DNA from: Miltoncostaea sp963771025
GTDB taxonomy: Bacteria > Actinomycetota > Thermoleophilia > Miltoncostaeales > Miltoncostaeaceae
Direction: 5' to 3'
DNA: 64,000 nucleotides
NCBI GenBank assembly: GCA_963771025.1
Contig: CAVYRL010000008.1
Coordinates: forward strand, 310,001 to 374,000
Below, in pieces: positions 7,070 to 16,300 of this stretch (position 1 is the stretch's first letter; the number at the start of each line of letters is the position of its first letter). A program made the position numbers and the translations under genes. The notes beneath the pieces are model-generated. The model was not told where the DNA came from. It did not search any database and saw only the letters and a program-made list of their open reading frames with translations.

Positions 7070-8518
7070 CTAGATCGCGCCCGTCCGCAGGGCGTTCAGG
7101 GGAGCGAGCGGCGCGTCCGCGTCCTCGGGGCGCTCGAAGGCCTCGCGGGGCATCTCGCCCCAGGAATCCTTGCCGGTGGCCAGGGACACGATCGCCCAGG
7201 CACGGACCAGCGACAGCCACTGGCGATAGCCGAGGTTCTCCATCAGCGCGGCGAGCGAGAGCCGCAGGGTGGACGCCCACGAGCGATAGCGGCGGAACCC
7301 GCGCTCCTCGATGATCAGCGCGCCGAACGAGAGCACCAGCCCGAAGCTGATCGAGAGACCGAACACCACGGCCGCCAGCGCGGGGCTGATGTAGCCCATG
7401 GCGAGGCCGACTGCGGTGAGCACGACGCCCATCACCTCGACGAGCGGGCCGACAGCTTCGAAGATCAGGAAGAACGGCATCGCGAGCATCCCGGGAACGC
7501 CGTACCGCGGGCGGCCGATCATGCCGCGGTGCAGCAGCAGCGACTCCCACAGTCCCCGCTGCCAGCGCTCGCGCTGCCGACTGAGGACGCGCATGCTGGT
7601 GGGCGCCTGCGTCCAGCACACCGGGTCCGCGATGAACACCACCCGGTATGGGCGGTCGCGCTCGGCCATGCGCCGGTGCAGCCGCACGACCAATTCCGCG
7701 TCCTCGCCGACGCTGCCCCGCGCGTAACCACCCACCGAGAGCACGGCCTCGCGACGGAATAGCCCGAATGCGCCCGAGATGATCAGCAGGCCGCCGAGGC
7801 GCGACCACCCGACGCGACCGGCGAGGAACGCCCGCAGGTACTCGACGATCTGGATGTTGACGATCAGGCTCTTGGGGGCGCGGACCTCGGCGATGCGACC
7901 ACCCTCGGAGCGGGATCCGTTGACGATGCGCACCACGCCGCCACAGGCGACCACGGTCGGATCGTTGAGGAACGGGCGCACCAGGCGCAGCAGGGCGTCG
8001 TCGTCGAGCATCGTGTCCGAGTCGACCGCGCAGAAGAGCGGGTAGCGGGCGAAGGAGAGACCGGCGTTGATCGCGTCGGCCTTTCCGCCGTTGGCCTTGT
8101 CCACCACCATGAGGCGGGGATCGCGACGTGAGACGTACACCGCGTCGACATGGCCCGTCTCGAGGCGGGTTCGCGGGACGCGTGGCAGCTCGACGAGGTC
8201 GAAGGCCCGCCGCAGCTCGCCGAGCGTGTCGTCGCGCGAGCCGTCGTTGACGACCATCACCTCGAAGTGGGGGTACCGCGTGCGCAGCAGCGAGAGCACA
8301 GAGGCGACGATCACCGGCTGCTCGTCGAAAGCCGGGACGATGATCGAGATCGGCGGCGTGGTGGGCGCGCGCAGGATCTCGTCGTGATCGTCGAGCGAGC
8401 GGTTCGCCAGGTATTCCCGGATGCCGCGCCAGCCCAGGAACAGCAGCGCGACCGACGACAGATTGACGATCGCGAAGTAGACGGCGAACCCCCACACCGT
8501 GGTGTCGAAGGGGCTCAT
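7070..8518 (-). CDS. Processive family-2 glycosyltransferase, membrane
   Basis: The product has 482 residues. An N-terminal membrane helix (AVYFAIVNLSSVALLFLGW) is followed by a GT-A fold: ISIIVPAFDE, VVNDGSRDDT, the DxD-type VDSDTMLDDDALL, ISGAFGLFRREAVL, and the processive-synthase motif RQRERWQRGLW. Several C-terminal membrane helices follow. This is the layout of BcsA/PgaC/NodC/HasA-type enzymes that polymerise and export a beta-linked exopolysaccharide from a nucleotide sugar. The product sugar cannot be read from sequence. The ATG at 8516-8518 overlaps the stop of the HEAT-repeat gene (ATGA), so the two are translationally coupled. Confidence 0.9.
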   Translation of the reverse strand: MSPFDTTVWGFAVYFAIVNLSSVALLFLGWRGIREYLANRSLDDHDEILRAPTTPPISIIVPAFDEQPVIVASVLSLLRTRYPHFEVMVVNDGSRDDTLGELRRAFDLVELPRVPRTRLETGHVDAVYVSRRDPRLMVVDKANGGKADAINAGLSFARYPLFCAVDSDTMLDDDALLRLVRPFLNDPTVVACGGVVRIVNGSRSEGGRIAEVRAPKSLIVNIQIVEYLRAFLAGRVGWSRLGGLLIISGAFGLFRREAVLSVGGYARGSVGEDAELVVRLHRRMAERDRPYRVVFIADPVCWTQAPTSMRVLSRQRERWQRGLWESLLLHRGMIGRPRYGVPGMLAMPFFLIFEAVGPLVEVMGVVLTAVGLAMGYISPALAAVVFGLSISFGLVLSFGALIIEERGFRRYRSWASTLRLSLAALMENLGYRQWLSLVRAWAIVSLATGKDSWGEMPREAFERPEDADAPLAPLNALRTGAI

Positions 8519-9675
8519 GCGCTCAGCAGGTACCGTGCCACGAGCGCCTCCTCGGCCCGGTCGCGGGCAAAGCGGTCGGGCGCCCGGCGCGCCTCCTCCA
8601 GCGCAAGCCGGCCACGGGCGCTCGCCGAGAGCGCATTGGCGCAGTGCGCACGGACCCACCAGGCCGAGTCGGCGAGCCCCTCCGACATCGCATCGACCAG
8701 CTCGTGGCTCGGGCGCGGATCGCCGATCAGGGCGATGGCGCCGGCGGCCTGGGCGCGCACGGCCCACTCCGGATCGGCCATCGCGCGCAGCAACGACCCC
8801 ACGCCCCCGCCGAGCCGGCCGAGAGCGCGCGCGGCGCGCACGCGCTCCTCGGTGGGGCCGACCGCGAGGGCGCGCTGCAGGTCGGGCAGCGCGGAGCGTG
8901 CGCCGGCGAGGCCCGCAGCCTCGATCAGGAGCGGGCGCTGACGCGGATCGTCGCCGCCGGCAAGAGCCTCGGCGACGCCGTCCGCCGCCCACGGGTTGCC
9001 CAGCTGGTCGAGAACGCGATCCCGGCAGGCGATGGTCGGGAGCGCGTCCAGAAGCGCGTGGACGGCCGCCGGGGTGCCGACCATACCCAGGGCCCGAACG
9101 GCGCTGGGCGCCGTGCGGGGGTCGCCGAGACAGGGAGCGATGCGCGCCACCGCGTCCTCCGGGGCCAGTCGCCCGAGAATGAGCGCGGCGCGAGAGCGCA
9201 CCACCGGACGGCGATCGCCCTGGATGCGCGTGAGGGCATCGCTGACAGGGCTGCGACCGGCCAGCCGTGCCAGCACCGCCGCCCGAACTGGGTCGATATC
9301 GGCCAGGCCGAGCGCAAGCAGCGCGTCGTCGATCTGCTGGGGACCCCCCCTCAGGGCATCCACCAACCGGCGTTCGACGACACCCTCACCGCCGTGCTCG
9401 ACGGCGTCCCGGAGGGTGCCGCGGCGACGCCGGATGCGCGGCTCACGGCCGTTGCGCAGGGTCTTGATGACCACGACGATGACGGCGAGGCATACGCAGA
9501 GCGCGACGGAGAGGATCGCCAGATCGGCGAGCGGGGAGAAGATCAGCGCGCGGTTCGCGGGTGACGGTCGCGCCAGAACCGGGGACCGTGGCTCACATCC
9601 GCCTCCCTGCGGGTGAGAAGAGGGCTCTGACGTACTCCGAGCCCATCTTCGGCCTCGGCATCCGGCGGTCCCCAC
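8515..9675 (-). CDS. Membrane-anchored HEAT-repeat protein
   Basis: The most solid part begins with a single membrane helix (LAILSVALCVCLAVIVVVI) and a basic stretch (NGREPRIRRRRG). About 300 residues of HEAT-like helical repeats follow, e.g. RAALILGRLAPEDAVARI, SAVRALGMVGTPAAVHALLD, RAARALGRLGGGVGSLLRAM and RAQAAGAIALIGDPRPSHEL. HEAT arrays are protein-binding scaffolds. The start is uncertain. The GTG at 9675 gives 386 residues with a poorly structured N-terminus, and no good RBS is visible. It overlaps the downstream glycosyltransferase start by 4 nt, so a two-subunit polysaccharide machine is likely (inference). Confidence 0.8.
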   Translation of the reverse strand: MGTAGCRGRRWARSTSEPSSHPQGGGCEPRSPVLARPSPANRALIFSPLADLAILSVALCVCLAVIVVVIKTLRNGREPRIRRRRGTLRDAVEHGGEGVVERRLVDALRGGPQQIDDALLALGLADIDPVRAAVLARLAGRSPVSDALTRIQGDRRPVVRSRAALILGRLAPEDAVARIAPCLGDPRTAPSAVRALGMVGTPAAVHALLDALPTIACRDRVLDQLGNPWAADGVAEALAGGDDPRQRPLLIEAAGLAGARSALPDLQRALAVGPTEERVRAARALGRLGGGVGSLLRAMADPEWAVRAQAAGAIALIGDPRPSHELVDAMSEGLADSAWWVRAHCANALSASARGRLALEEARRAPDRFARDRAEEALVARYLLSA

Positions 9676-9730
9676 TTGAGGCCGGGGGTCGCTGACATGA
9701 TCTGCCCGAACGACACGACGAGGGGGAACG

Positions 9731-10153
9731 ATGGCGAACGACTTCGAGGTTGGCGTGGATGTCGCGGTGCCGCCGGACGCCGCATGGGCGCTCGCGGGCG
9801 ACCCTGCGCGTGTCAGCGAATGGTTCACCGCCGCGGTGGAGTGCGTCGTGATCGGCGACGAGCGGCGCGTGACCCTGGGAAACGGAGCGAAGCTCGTCGA
9901 GCGCCTGGTTGACCGCGACGAGGCCGGCCGCGAGTACTCCTACGCGGTGGAGTCGGGTATCCCGGGGCTGACGAGCCATCGGGCGACGGTGCGCGTGACG
10001 CCGGCGGCGGGCGGCTCACGGGTCACCTGGCGGCAGGTCGCAACCTCCGAGGTGGAGGGCTACGACATCGAGAGCCGCCTCAGCGGGGTCATGACGGCCG
10101 GCCTGGAGAACCTCCGCGCAGTGCTCGAGAACGACGGCGCCGGGGCCGGCTGA
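9731..10153 (+). CDS. SRPBCC (START-like) family protein
   Basis: The 140-residue product has the SRPBCC ligand-binding fold. It opens with FEVGVDVAVPPDAAWALAGD and continues with RVSEWFTAAVECVVIGDERR, a central strand block, and a long C-terminal helix (GVMTAGLENLRAVLEND). Families of this type bind hydrophobic ligands or act as polyketide cyclase-like proteins; nothing here fixes the ligand. The RBS is gaggggg. It is divergent from the HEAT/glycosyltransferase pair and converges with the helicase gene 6 bp away. Confidence 0.8.
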   Translation: MANDFEVGVDVAVPPDAAWALAGDPARVSEWFTAAVECVVIGDERRVTLGNGAKLVERLVDRDEAGREYSYAVESGIPGLTSHRATVRVTPAAGGSRVTWRQVATSEVEGYDIESRLSGVMTAGLENLRAVLENDGAGAG

Positions 10154-10159
10154 CCGGGG

Positions 10160-11794
10160 TCAGGCGGCGGCGAGCCATCGGGCGGCGTGATCGCGGCGAC
10201 GCTGGAGCTGATCGAGCGTCGCCTCGCCCACCCGCTCGATCCCGATCCGGCGATTGAGCTCCGCGTTGACCTGCGAATGAGACAGTCCGGTGATGCGGGA
10301 GATGTGGCGGACGAGCGCGGCGTTGGCGTCGCGCAGACGACTGCGGCGCTCGCGGGGCCGCAGCACCTCGCCGTCCGGCGTGTCGCCGGACGGCGCCGCG
10401 AGCAGGGGCGCCGGGGCGAGCTCCATGAGCAGGTCCTCCTCCCCGCCCTCGGATCGCTCGCCCATCGCGGCCGTCGGCGGGTCGTCCAGGTGGGCGGTCG
10501 GAGCTCCGACCGGCACGGCGGAGATGGCCGCGAACAGCGATAGCTGATCGTCGCCCGCGTCGGGTGGCTCGCGCTCGACCGGCGCGTCGAGCTCGTCCGG
10601 GGCGGCCCCGGCCTCGGCCCGCCGCAGGCTGTGGCGCCGCTGCTGGGCGATGGCCAGGGCGTGCGCGCGCAGGCGGGGATCGTCGGGAATGAACATGTGG
10701 CTCGGCTGGGCCCCGAGGCCGCGCGTCCAGCGCACCAGGCGCCCGACCGCCTGGCGGAAGAAGAGCTCGGTGGTGGTGGTCGTGGCGAACACCCCCACTC
10801 GCAGGCGGGGGATGTCGACGCCCTCCGAGAGCATCCGCACCGCGACGATCCAGGGTTCCGTGCCGTGCGCGAAGGCGGCGATGCGGGCCGACGAGCCCGC
10901 GTCCTCGGAGGTCACGAGGGTCGGCACCACTCCGGCCCGGCGGCGCAGCAGGTCGGCCACCGCACGCGCGTGCGCTTGGTCGGTGGCGATCACCATGCCC
11001 CCGGCGCCCGGGTGGTTCCGGCGGACGTCCAGAAGCCGCTCGTGCGCCCGGCGCAGGACGTCCGGCAACCAGTCGCCGTCGGGAGACAGCGCCGTGCGCA
11101 GCCGCTGGGCGGTCGCGATCGGATCGAGGGCATCCTGGAAGCTGGCCGTGGCGTACGCGCCATCGCTGTCGATCCACTCCATCTGCCCGTCGGTACGCGG
11201 GAAGCGCACCGGCCGCACCACGCCTCCATCGGAGAGGGCGTCTCCATAGCCGTACTCGAAATCGGCTCGCGCGAGGCCGTCCTCGTCGTAGAGAACGAAC
11301 GGGATCGCCCGCGTGTCCGAGCGGAAGGGCGTCCCCGAGAGGCTCAGCCGCACTGCCGATCCGACGAAGGCCGCGCGCACCGAATCGCCCCACGCGCGCT
11401 CCTCGCCCGAGTGGTGCGCCTCGTCGAGCACTACGAAGGCGTCGCGGGCGATCTCGGCCAGTGGGCCGGTGCTGGCGGCCACCTGCTGATAGGTGGTGAC
11501 CATGCCGTGCATGTCGGCCGGCAGGCGGCCTTCGGCAGCCGACCAGGCCGGCTCGAGGTGCAGGTCGAGGGCCTCCGCCGCGTCGGCCCACTGGGTCTTG
11601 AGGTGCTGCGTGGGAGCGACGACCACAAGCCGTCGGCGCGGATGCTCTCCCAGGTGCTGGCGCGCGGCCGCCAGCGCGAAGGTGGTCTTGCCCGCCCCGG
11701 GCGTCGCCACCGCCAGGAAGTCGGCGCCGGGGCGTTCCTGGAAGGTCTGGAGGGCGGACCGCTGCCAGCGGCGGAGTCGGATCGTGTGAGCCAT
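10160..11794 (-). CDS. Superfamily 2 DEAD/DEAH-box helicase
   Basis: The product has 544 residues from the ATG at 11792-11794. Motifs in order are Q-like RLRRWQRSALQTF, Walker A ATPGAGKTTFA, VVVAPTQHLKTQW, DEAHH, SLSGTPFR, and the C-terminal motif VRMLSEGVDIPRLRV with FRQAVGRLVRWT. This is the SSL2/RAD25-like helicase core. About 130 residues follow that are not part of the core. They are Pro/Asp-rich, then end in a helical domain (LVRHISRITGLSHSQVNAEL, RIGIERVGEATLDQL). Solo helicases like this are common in actinomycetes and their substrate is unknown. Upstream frames extending to 12073 or beyond overlap the MMPL gene and are rejected. Confidence 0.85.
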   Translation of the reverse strand: MAHTIRLRRWQRSALQTFQERPGADFLAVATPGAGKTTFALAAARQHLGEHPRRRLVVVAPTQHLKTQWADAAEALDLHLEPAWSAAEGRLPADMHGMVTTYQQVAASTGPLAEIARDAFVVLDEAHHSGEERAWGDSVRAAFVGSAVRLSLSGTPFRSDTRAIPFVLYDEDGLARADFEYGYGDALSDGGVVRPVRFPRTDGQMEWIDSDGAYATASFQDALDPIATAQRLRTALSPDGDWLPDVLRRAHERLLDVRRNHPGAGGMVIATDQAHARAVADLLRRRAGVVPTLVTSEDAGSSARIAAFAHGTEPWIVAVRMLSEGVDIPRLRVGVFATTTTTELFFRQAVGRLVRWTRGLGAQPSHMFIPDDPRLRAHALAIAQQRRHSLRRAEAGAAPDELDAPVEREPPDAGDDQLSLFAAISAVPVGAPTAHLDDPPTAAMGERSEGGEEDLLMELAPAPLLAAPSGDTPDGEVLRPRERRSRLRDANAALVRHISRITGLSHSQVNAELNRRIGIERVGEATLDQLQRRRDHAARWLAAA

Positions 11795-11909
11795 GCGAGC
11801 GCGGCACGATAGCTGGCCCGGCGGATGTGACGGACGGATGGGTGGCTCGCGCGTTGACCCCTCGGATACCCTGGCGGCGCCAGGGGAACCGCGCTCGGGA
11901 GGGCTGGGG

Positions 11910-14117
11910 ATGAGGTCGTTCACACGATGGGTGCTGCACCACAAGGTCTGGGTGCTCGCCGCGTGGGCCGTGATCGCGGTGGTCGCGTTCGCGTCGACCT
12001 CTGCATCGGCCGACGCGCTGTCGTCCGAGTTCAACCTTCCCGGCCGCGAGAGCTCCGAGGCGACGGCGATCATCTACCAGAAGTACGGCAACGGCGGGCC
12101 GCGCGTCGAGGGACCGTTGGTGACCGTGGTGCAGTTGCCCAAGGGGACGACGATCGACTCCCCCGGCGCCAAGGAAGAGGTCGGGAAGGCATTCGCGGCC
12201 ATCGCCGGCTCCATCCCGGGATCGCGCGCGGCCGACTACGCGACGACCGGCGATCGCCTCTTCGTCTCCAAGGACGGCCGGACCACGTTCGGGGTGATCT
12301 GGTACCCGCCCAGCCCCGTGGCGTTCGACGCCGCCGGGCCGGCGCTCAAGAAGGCGCGCGCCGCCGCGAGCGGCCTGACGGTCGCCGGAGCGCCGGTCCG
12401 CATCACGGGGATCGACGCCCTGGCGAGCGGCGACCAGGAATCCGCCGGGCCGAGCGTCCTTGCCGAGACGCTCATCGGTGGCCTCGGCGCGCTGATCGTG
12501 CTGGCGTTCGTGTTCGGCTCGCTCATGGCGCTCGTGCCGCTGCTGATGGCGGCGATCGCCATCCCGACGACCTTCCTGGTGCTGTGGCCTCTTGCCGAGG
12601 CCACCGAGGTCTCGGTGGTCGTCCAGTTCCTGATCGCGCTGATCGGCCTCGGGGTGGCGATCGACTACTCGCTGCTCGTGGTGATGCGCTGGCGCGAGGA
12701 GACGGCCAACGGACGCGATCGGGAAGAGGCGGTCATCCAGACCATGGAGCACGCGGGCAGAGCGGTCATATTCAGCGGCATCGCGGTGGCGATCGGCCTG
12801 CTGGCCCTGGTGGTGCTTCCGGTGCCGTTCCTGCGCAGCATCGGCTACGGCGGACTCCTGATCCCGCTTGTCAGCGTGCTCGTGGCGACGACCCTGCTCC
12901 CGGTGATCCTGGGAACCATCGGCCCCCGACTGGACCGGATCGGCTTTCGCCGGCGCACCGGCAACTCAGGCCAGGGTTGGATCCCCTGGGGCCGCTTCGT
13001 CGTCAACCACAGGTACATCGTCGGCGCGCTGGCACTGATCATCCTCGGAGCCTTGTTCATTCCCGTTCTCGACTTCTCGACCGGCTCCCCGCGTGCTGAC
13101 GCGCTGGCGTCCAACGGAGCCGCGCGCGACGGGCTCGATGCCCTCGAGCAGTCCGGCCTCGGCGCCGGCGTGCTCAGCCCGTACGAGGCGGTCGTCGTGG
13201 GCGGCAACGCCGACGCGACGGCGACGACGATCTCCGGAGCAGACGGCGTGCTGGGCGCCGTGGCGCCGACCGGCGATGCGTGGCGTCGCGGCGACACCGC
13301 GATCGTCCAGGTCTTCCCCACGGCTGAGGACAGCCCCTCGACGGTGAGAAACGTGCGCGAGGCCGTCAAGGATGACCCCGGCACGGTCCTGCTCGGCGGT
13401 TCCACGCCGGGAACGGTCGACTTCAACGACGCGGTCTACGGCAACTTCATCTACGTGGTGCTGGTCATCCTCGTCGTGACCTACATCCTCCTCGCGAGGG
13501 TGTTCAGCTCCTTGCTCCTGCCCCTCAAGGCAGTGCTGTTCAACGTCATCTCGATCGGCGCCGTGTGGGGATTCATGGTCGTCTTCTGGCAGAACGGCCA
13601 CGGATCGGAGGCGATCTTCGGGATCCAACCGACGGGCGCGCTGACCGTCTGGATCCCGCTGATGGTGTTCGCGTTCCTCTACGGCCTCTCGATGGACTAC
13701 GAGGTGTTCATCCTCAGCCGAATGCGGGAGGAATACGACCGCGACGGAGCGACCGACCGGGCCGTGGTGGCCGGCCTCGCGCGCACCGGGCGGCTGGTGA
13801 CCGCGGGCTCCCTGATCCTGTTCCTGGCGTTCATGGCGCTGGCCTCCGGGCCGGAGACCGACATCAAGGTCTTCGCCACGGCCCTCGCCGTCGGGATCCT
13901 GGTGGACGCCACGATCGTGCGAAGCATGCTGCTGCCGGCGTTCGTGTCGGTGCTCGGTCGCTGGAACTGGTGGATGCCCACGTGGGCCGCGCGCATCCTG
14001 CGCGTCGAGCCGAGCTACCCCGCGCGCGAGACACGCGGGTCAGTGCCCCTCGACCTGGACCCCCCGCCCCCCGGGGCCACTCGCGGCGGGCTGGACCCGG
14101 AGCCCTCCACCAACTGA
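11910..14117 (+). CDS. MMPL-family RND transporter
   Basis: The 735-residue product starts at the ATG at 11910 (RBS gggagggctgggg). It shows the duplicated RND layout: one membrane helix (VWVLAAWAVIAVVAFASTSA), an extracytoplasmic loop, then five helices containing GLGVAIDYSLLVVMRWREE. A second half repeats this with LYGLSMDYEVFILSRMREEY. The paired G-x-x-x-D-Y motifs are the proton-relay signature of MmpL/MMPL lipid and drug exporters. No accessory MmpS gene is adjacent. The start lies between divergent genes (helicase on the - strand). The substrate is unknown. Confidence 0.92.
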   Translation: MRSFTRWVLHHKVWVLAAWAVIAVVAFASTSASADALSSEFNLPGRESSEATAIIYQKYGNGGPRVEGPLVTVVQLPKGTTIDSPGAKEEVGKAFAAIAGSIPGSRAADYATTGDRLFVSKDGRTTFGVIWYPPSPVAFDAAGPALKKARAAASGLTVAGAPVRITGIDALASGDQESAGPSVLAETLIGGLGALIVLAFVFGSLMALVPLLMAAIAIPTTFLVLWPLAEATEVSVVVQFLIALIGLGVAIDYSLLVVMRWREETANGRDREEAVIQTMEHAGRAVIFSGIAVAIGLLALVVLPVPFLRSIGYGGLLIPLVSVLVATTLLPVILGTIGPRLDRIGFRRRTGNSGQGWIPWGRFVVNHRYIVGALALIILGALFIPVLDFSTGSPRADALASNGAARDGLDALEQSGLGAGVLSPYEAVVVGGNADATATTISGADGVLGAVAPTGDAWRRGDTAIVQVFPTAEDSPSTVRNVREAVKDDPGTVLLGGSTPGTVDFNDAVYGNFIYVVLVILVVTYILLARVFSSLLLPLKAVLFNVISIGAVWGFMVVFWQNGHGSEAIFGIQPTGALTVWIPLMVFAFLYGLSMDYEVFILSRMREEYDRDGATDRAVVAGLARTGRLVTAGSLILFLAFMALASGPETDIKVFATALAVGILVDATIVRSMLLPAFVSVLGRWNWWMPTWAARILRVEPSYPARETRGSVPLDLDPPPPGATRGGLDPEPSTN

Positions 14118-14147
14118 GGCGGGATCAGGCGGAGCGCCTCACCGATC

Positions 14148-15620
14148 TCAGCCGGGTGAGGTCGCGACCGCCTGCTCGCGCTGACGACGACGACGCGGAG
14201 CGATGGCCAGCGCGAGCCCGGCGGCGATCAGCGCCGCGATCGCCCCGAGCCAGAGCGACGTGCTGAACCCGGCTTCCGAGGGCACCGACGTGCCGGCGAT
14301 CGTCTTGCTGGCGATCAGGGTCACTGCCGCCTGGCTGCCGATGACGCTGCCGACCGTGCGGACCACGGTGTTCATGCCCGTCGCGATGCCGGTCTCGGTG
14401 GGGCTCACGGCGTCGGCGATCAGCTTGGGCATCGCGCCGAAGGCGATCGCCACGCCGCCCGCGCCGATGGCGTAGCCGAGCATCAGCTGCCAGGGCTCGG
14501 CGTGGACCACGGCGAGCAGTGCCGCACCCGTCGCGGTGATCACCAGCCCGATGGCCAGGGCGATGCGAAAGCTCACCCAGCGCCCGAGGACCCCTCCGAA
14601 GGGCCCGGCCGGCAGCATCACCAGCGCGCCGGGCAGCAGGTACAGCGCCGACACCGTGACGCTGGCGCCGAAGCCGTAGGTCACGAGCGAGGCGACGTCT
14701 GGCGGCAGCCCGCTCGGCATCTGGGAGAAGAGCGGCAGCACGGTGAAGATCGCGTACATCGTGAATCCGCAGAACAGCGCCGCGAGGTTCGTGAACAGCA
14801 CCGGGCGGCGCGCAAGCATGCGCATGTCCACCATCGGTTGCCTGGTGCGGGTCTCGACCCAGCCCCAGATCACGAGGATCAGCAGCCCGGCGCCGACCGT
14901 GCCGGCCAGTCTGGCCGAGTCCCAGCCCCAACTGCGCCCCTCGGTGAGGCCCACCAGGATGCAGATCAACCCGGCCGACAGCAGGAGCGCCCCGGGGATG
15001 TCGAGTTTGGCGGCGCTGCGCTGCGGCGAGGACGGGATGAAGCGGGACACCAGCACGATGCCGAGCAGGCCGATAACCGCGCCGACGACGAACAGCAGTC
15101 GCCACGAGCCGTGGTCGACGATCACGCCGCTCATCACCAGGCCCAGCCCGCCGCCGAGGCCGAGCATCGAGGAGATGAGCCCCATCGCCACGCCCATGCG
15201 GGCGGGCGGCACCTCGTCCCGGATGATCGAGAAGCTGAGCGGATACACCGCCCCTCCCACTCCCTGAAGGGCGCGGAAGACGATCAGTGAGGAGATATTC
15301 CACGCGAATATCGAGAGAATCGACCCGATGGTGAACAGCGCGAGAGTCACCAGGAGCATCCGGTCCTTGCCGAACTGGTCGCCGAGGCGGCCGAGCAGGG
15401 GCGTGGCCACCGACGCGCTCAGCAGATAGATGCTGATGGTCCATGCCGCCCATTCCGTGCTCGTGCCGAGGTCTCGCTGCAGGACCGGCAGCGCCGGCAC
15501 GATCACGGCCTGCATCAGTGCGAAGGAACCCGACGCGCAGGTGAGAGCGACGAGGATGCGCCCGGTATGGAGCCTGCGCGCCGCGTCCGAGGCGGCGCGC
15601 GCGGTCGGTGTGAGGGCCAC
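14148..15620 (-). CDS. MFS drug efflux transporter, DHA2 type
   Basis: The 490-residue product has about 14 membrane helices, including ALTCASGSFALMQAVIVPAL, then STEWAAWTISIYLLSASVAT and LGRLGDQFGKDRMLL (the loop 2-3 signature of the major facilitator superfamily). This matches the DHA2 drug:H+ antiporters (EmrB/QacA-like). It starts with GTG at 15620 behind a good RBS (gggagaat). It is divergent from a TetR gene, the classic arrangement of an exporter with its local repressor. The physiological substrate is unknown. Confidence 0.9.
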   Translation of the reverse strand: MALTPTARAASDAARRLHTGRILVALTCASGSFALMQAVIVPALPVLQRDLGTSTEWAAWTISIYLLSASVATPLLGRLGDQFGKDRMLLVTLALFTIGSILSIFAWNISSLIVFRALQGVGGAVYPLSFSIIRDEVPPARMGVAMGLISSMLGLGGGLGLVMSGVIVDHGSWRLLFVVGAVIGLLGIVLVSRFIPSSPQRSAAKLDIPGALLLSAGLICILVGLTEGRSWGWDSARLAGTVGAGLLILVIWGWVETRTRQPMVDMRMLARRPVLFTNLAALFCGFTMYAIFTVLPLFSQMPSGLPPDVASLVTYGFGASVTVSALYLLPGALVMLPAGPFGGVLGRWVSFRIALAIGLVITATGAALLAVVHAEPWQLMLGYAIGAGGVAIAFGAMPKLIADAVSPTETGIATGMNTVVRTVGSVIGSQAAVTLIASKTIAGTSVPSEAGFSTSLWLGAIAALIAAGLALAIAPRRRRQREQAVATSPG

Positions 15621-15654
15621 GATGATTCTCCCGGTACGTGGTCGCCGACGCTAG

Positions 15655-15674
15655 TTTACGGAACGTATAGTAAA
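15655..15674. promoter_or_regulatory. Candidate TetR operator in the exporter/repressor divergent region
   Basis: An imperfect palindrome, TTTACGGAACGTATAGTAAA, has perfect 5-bp outer arms (TTTAC/GTAAA) and an ACGT centre. It sits in the ~98-bp gap between the MFS (-) and TetR (+) genes. It is the only A/T-rich stretch there and overlaps a TATAGT hexamer that could serve as a -10 element. TetR proteins usually bind such sites and repress both genes; binding here is inferred. Confidence 0.55.
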
Positions 15675-15718
15675 TACGCCAGGATGGAAACCATGCCCAT
15701 CTCCCCCCGGTTCTCACG

Positions 15719-16300
15719 ATGACAAACCCGCGCGGCCGGGGCCGTCCCCGCTCCGCCGAGAACGACGATGCGATCCTCGTGGCCGCCGCGGCCATCCTGC
15801 GCGAGGAGGGCTACGCCCGGATGTCCATGGAGGGCGTGGCCGCGGCGGCGGGGGTCAGCAAGCCGACCCTTTACCTGCGCTACGCGTCCAAGGCGGAGCT
15901 GGTCGTCGCGGTGCTGGTGCACCTGCGGGTGGGCGAGGCCCCGGTGCTGACCGGCGCGCTGCGCGCCGACGTCGTGGCGCAGCTTCGCCATCTGCGCCAG
16001 GTGTTCGAGCGCACCGGCATGTCGCTGATCGGCACCTGCCTCGCCGAAGAGCCGCGCCTGCCGGACCTGATTCACGAGCTGCGCACCCGCAGCCTGGTTC
16101 CCGGTCGCCAGCTGCTGCGCTCCGCGCTGGTGGCGGCCCGTGACCGCGGCGAGATCGACGCCGACGGCGACATCGAGACCGCCATCGAGACCGCGATCGG
16201 CGCCTACTACGCCCGCTACCTCGCCGGCGATCCGTTCGACGCGAACTGGGAGGAGCGCGTGGCCGACGCCACCCTGCGATGCCTGGGGGCGACGACCTAG
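15719..16300 (+). CDS. TetR/AcrR-family transcriptional repressor
   Basis: The 193-residue product has the N-terminal TetR HTH (DAILVAAAAILREEGYARMS, then VAAAAGVSKPTLYLRYASKA) and a helical ligand/dimer domain (VAQLRHLRQVFERTGMSLIG and following). Proteins of this family repress adjacent exporters until a ligand releases them. The divergent MFS gene and the palindrome between them fit local control. The stop codon overlaps the stop of the convergent thioesterase gene by 2 nt. Confidence 0.92.
   Translation: MTNPRGRGRPRSAENDDAILVAAAAILREEGYARMSMEGVAAAAGVSKPTLYLRYASKAELVVAVLVHLRVGEAPVLTGALRADVVAQLRHLRQVFERTGMSLIGTCLAEEPRLPDLIHELRTRSLVPGRQLLRSALVAARDRGEIDADGDIETAIETAIGAYYARYLAGDPFDANWEERVADATLRCLGATT

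Noticed and set aside
7070..8992. A 640-residue version of the glycosyltransferase.
   Set aside because: The first 158 codons overlap the HEAT-repeat gene in another frame. The ATG at 8518 fits the ATGA coupling and the family's N-terminal helix.
10160..11794. The solo DEAD/DEAH helicase as part of a defence island.
   Set aside because: Its neighbours are an SRPBCC protein and a transporter. There is no nuclease, methylase or sensor partner, and the type is common in actinomycete chromosomes.
10089..12752. An 887-codon - strand frame across the helicase and MMPL region.
   Set aside because: It overlaps the helicase in another frame and the MMPL gene on the opposite strand; the composition is Arg/Pro/Gly low complexity.
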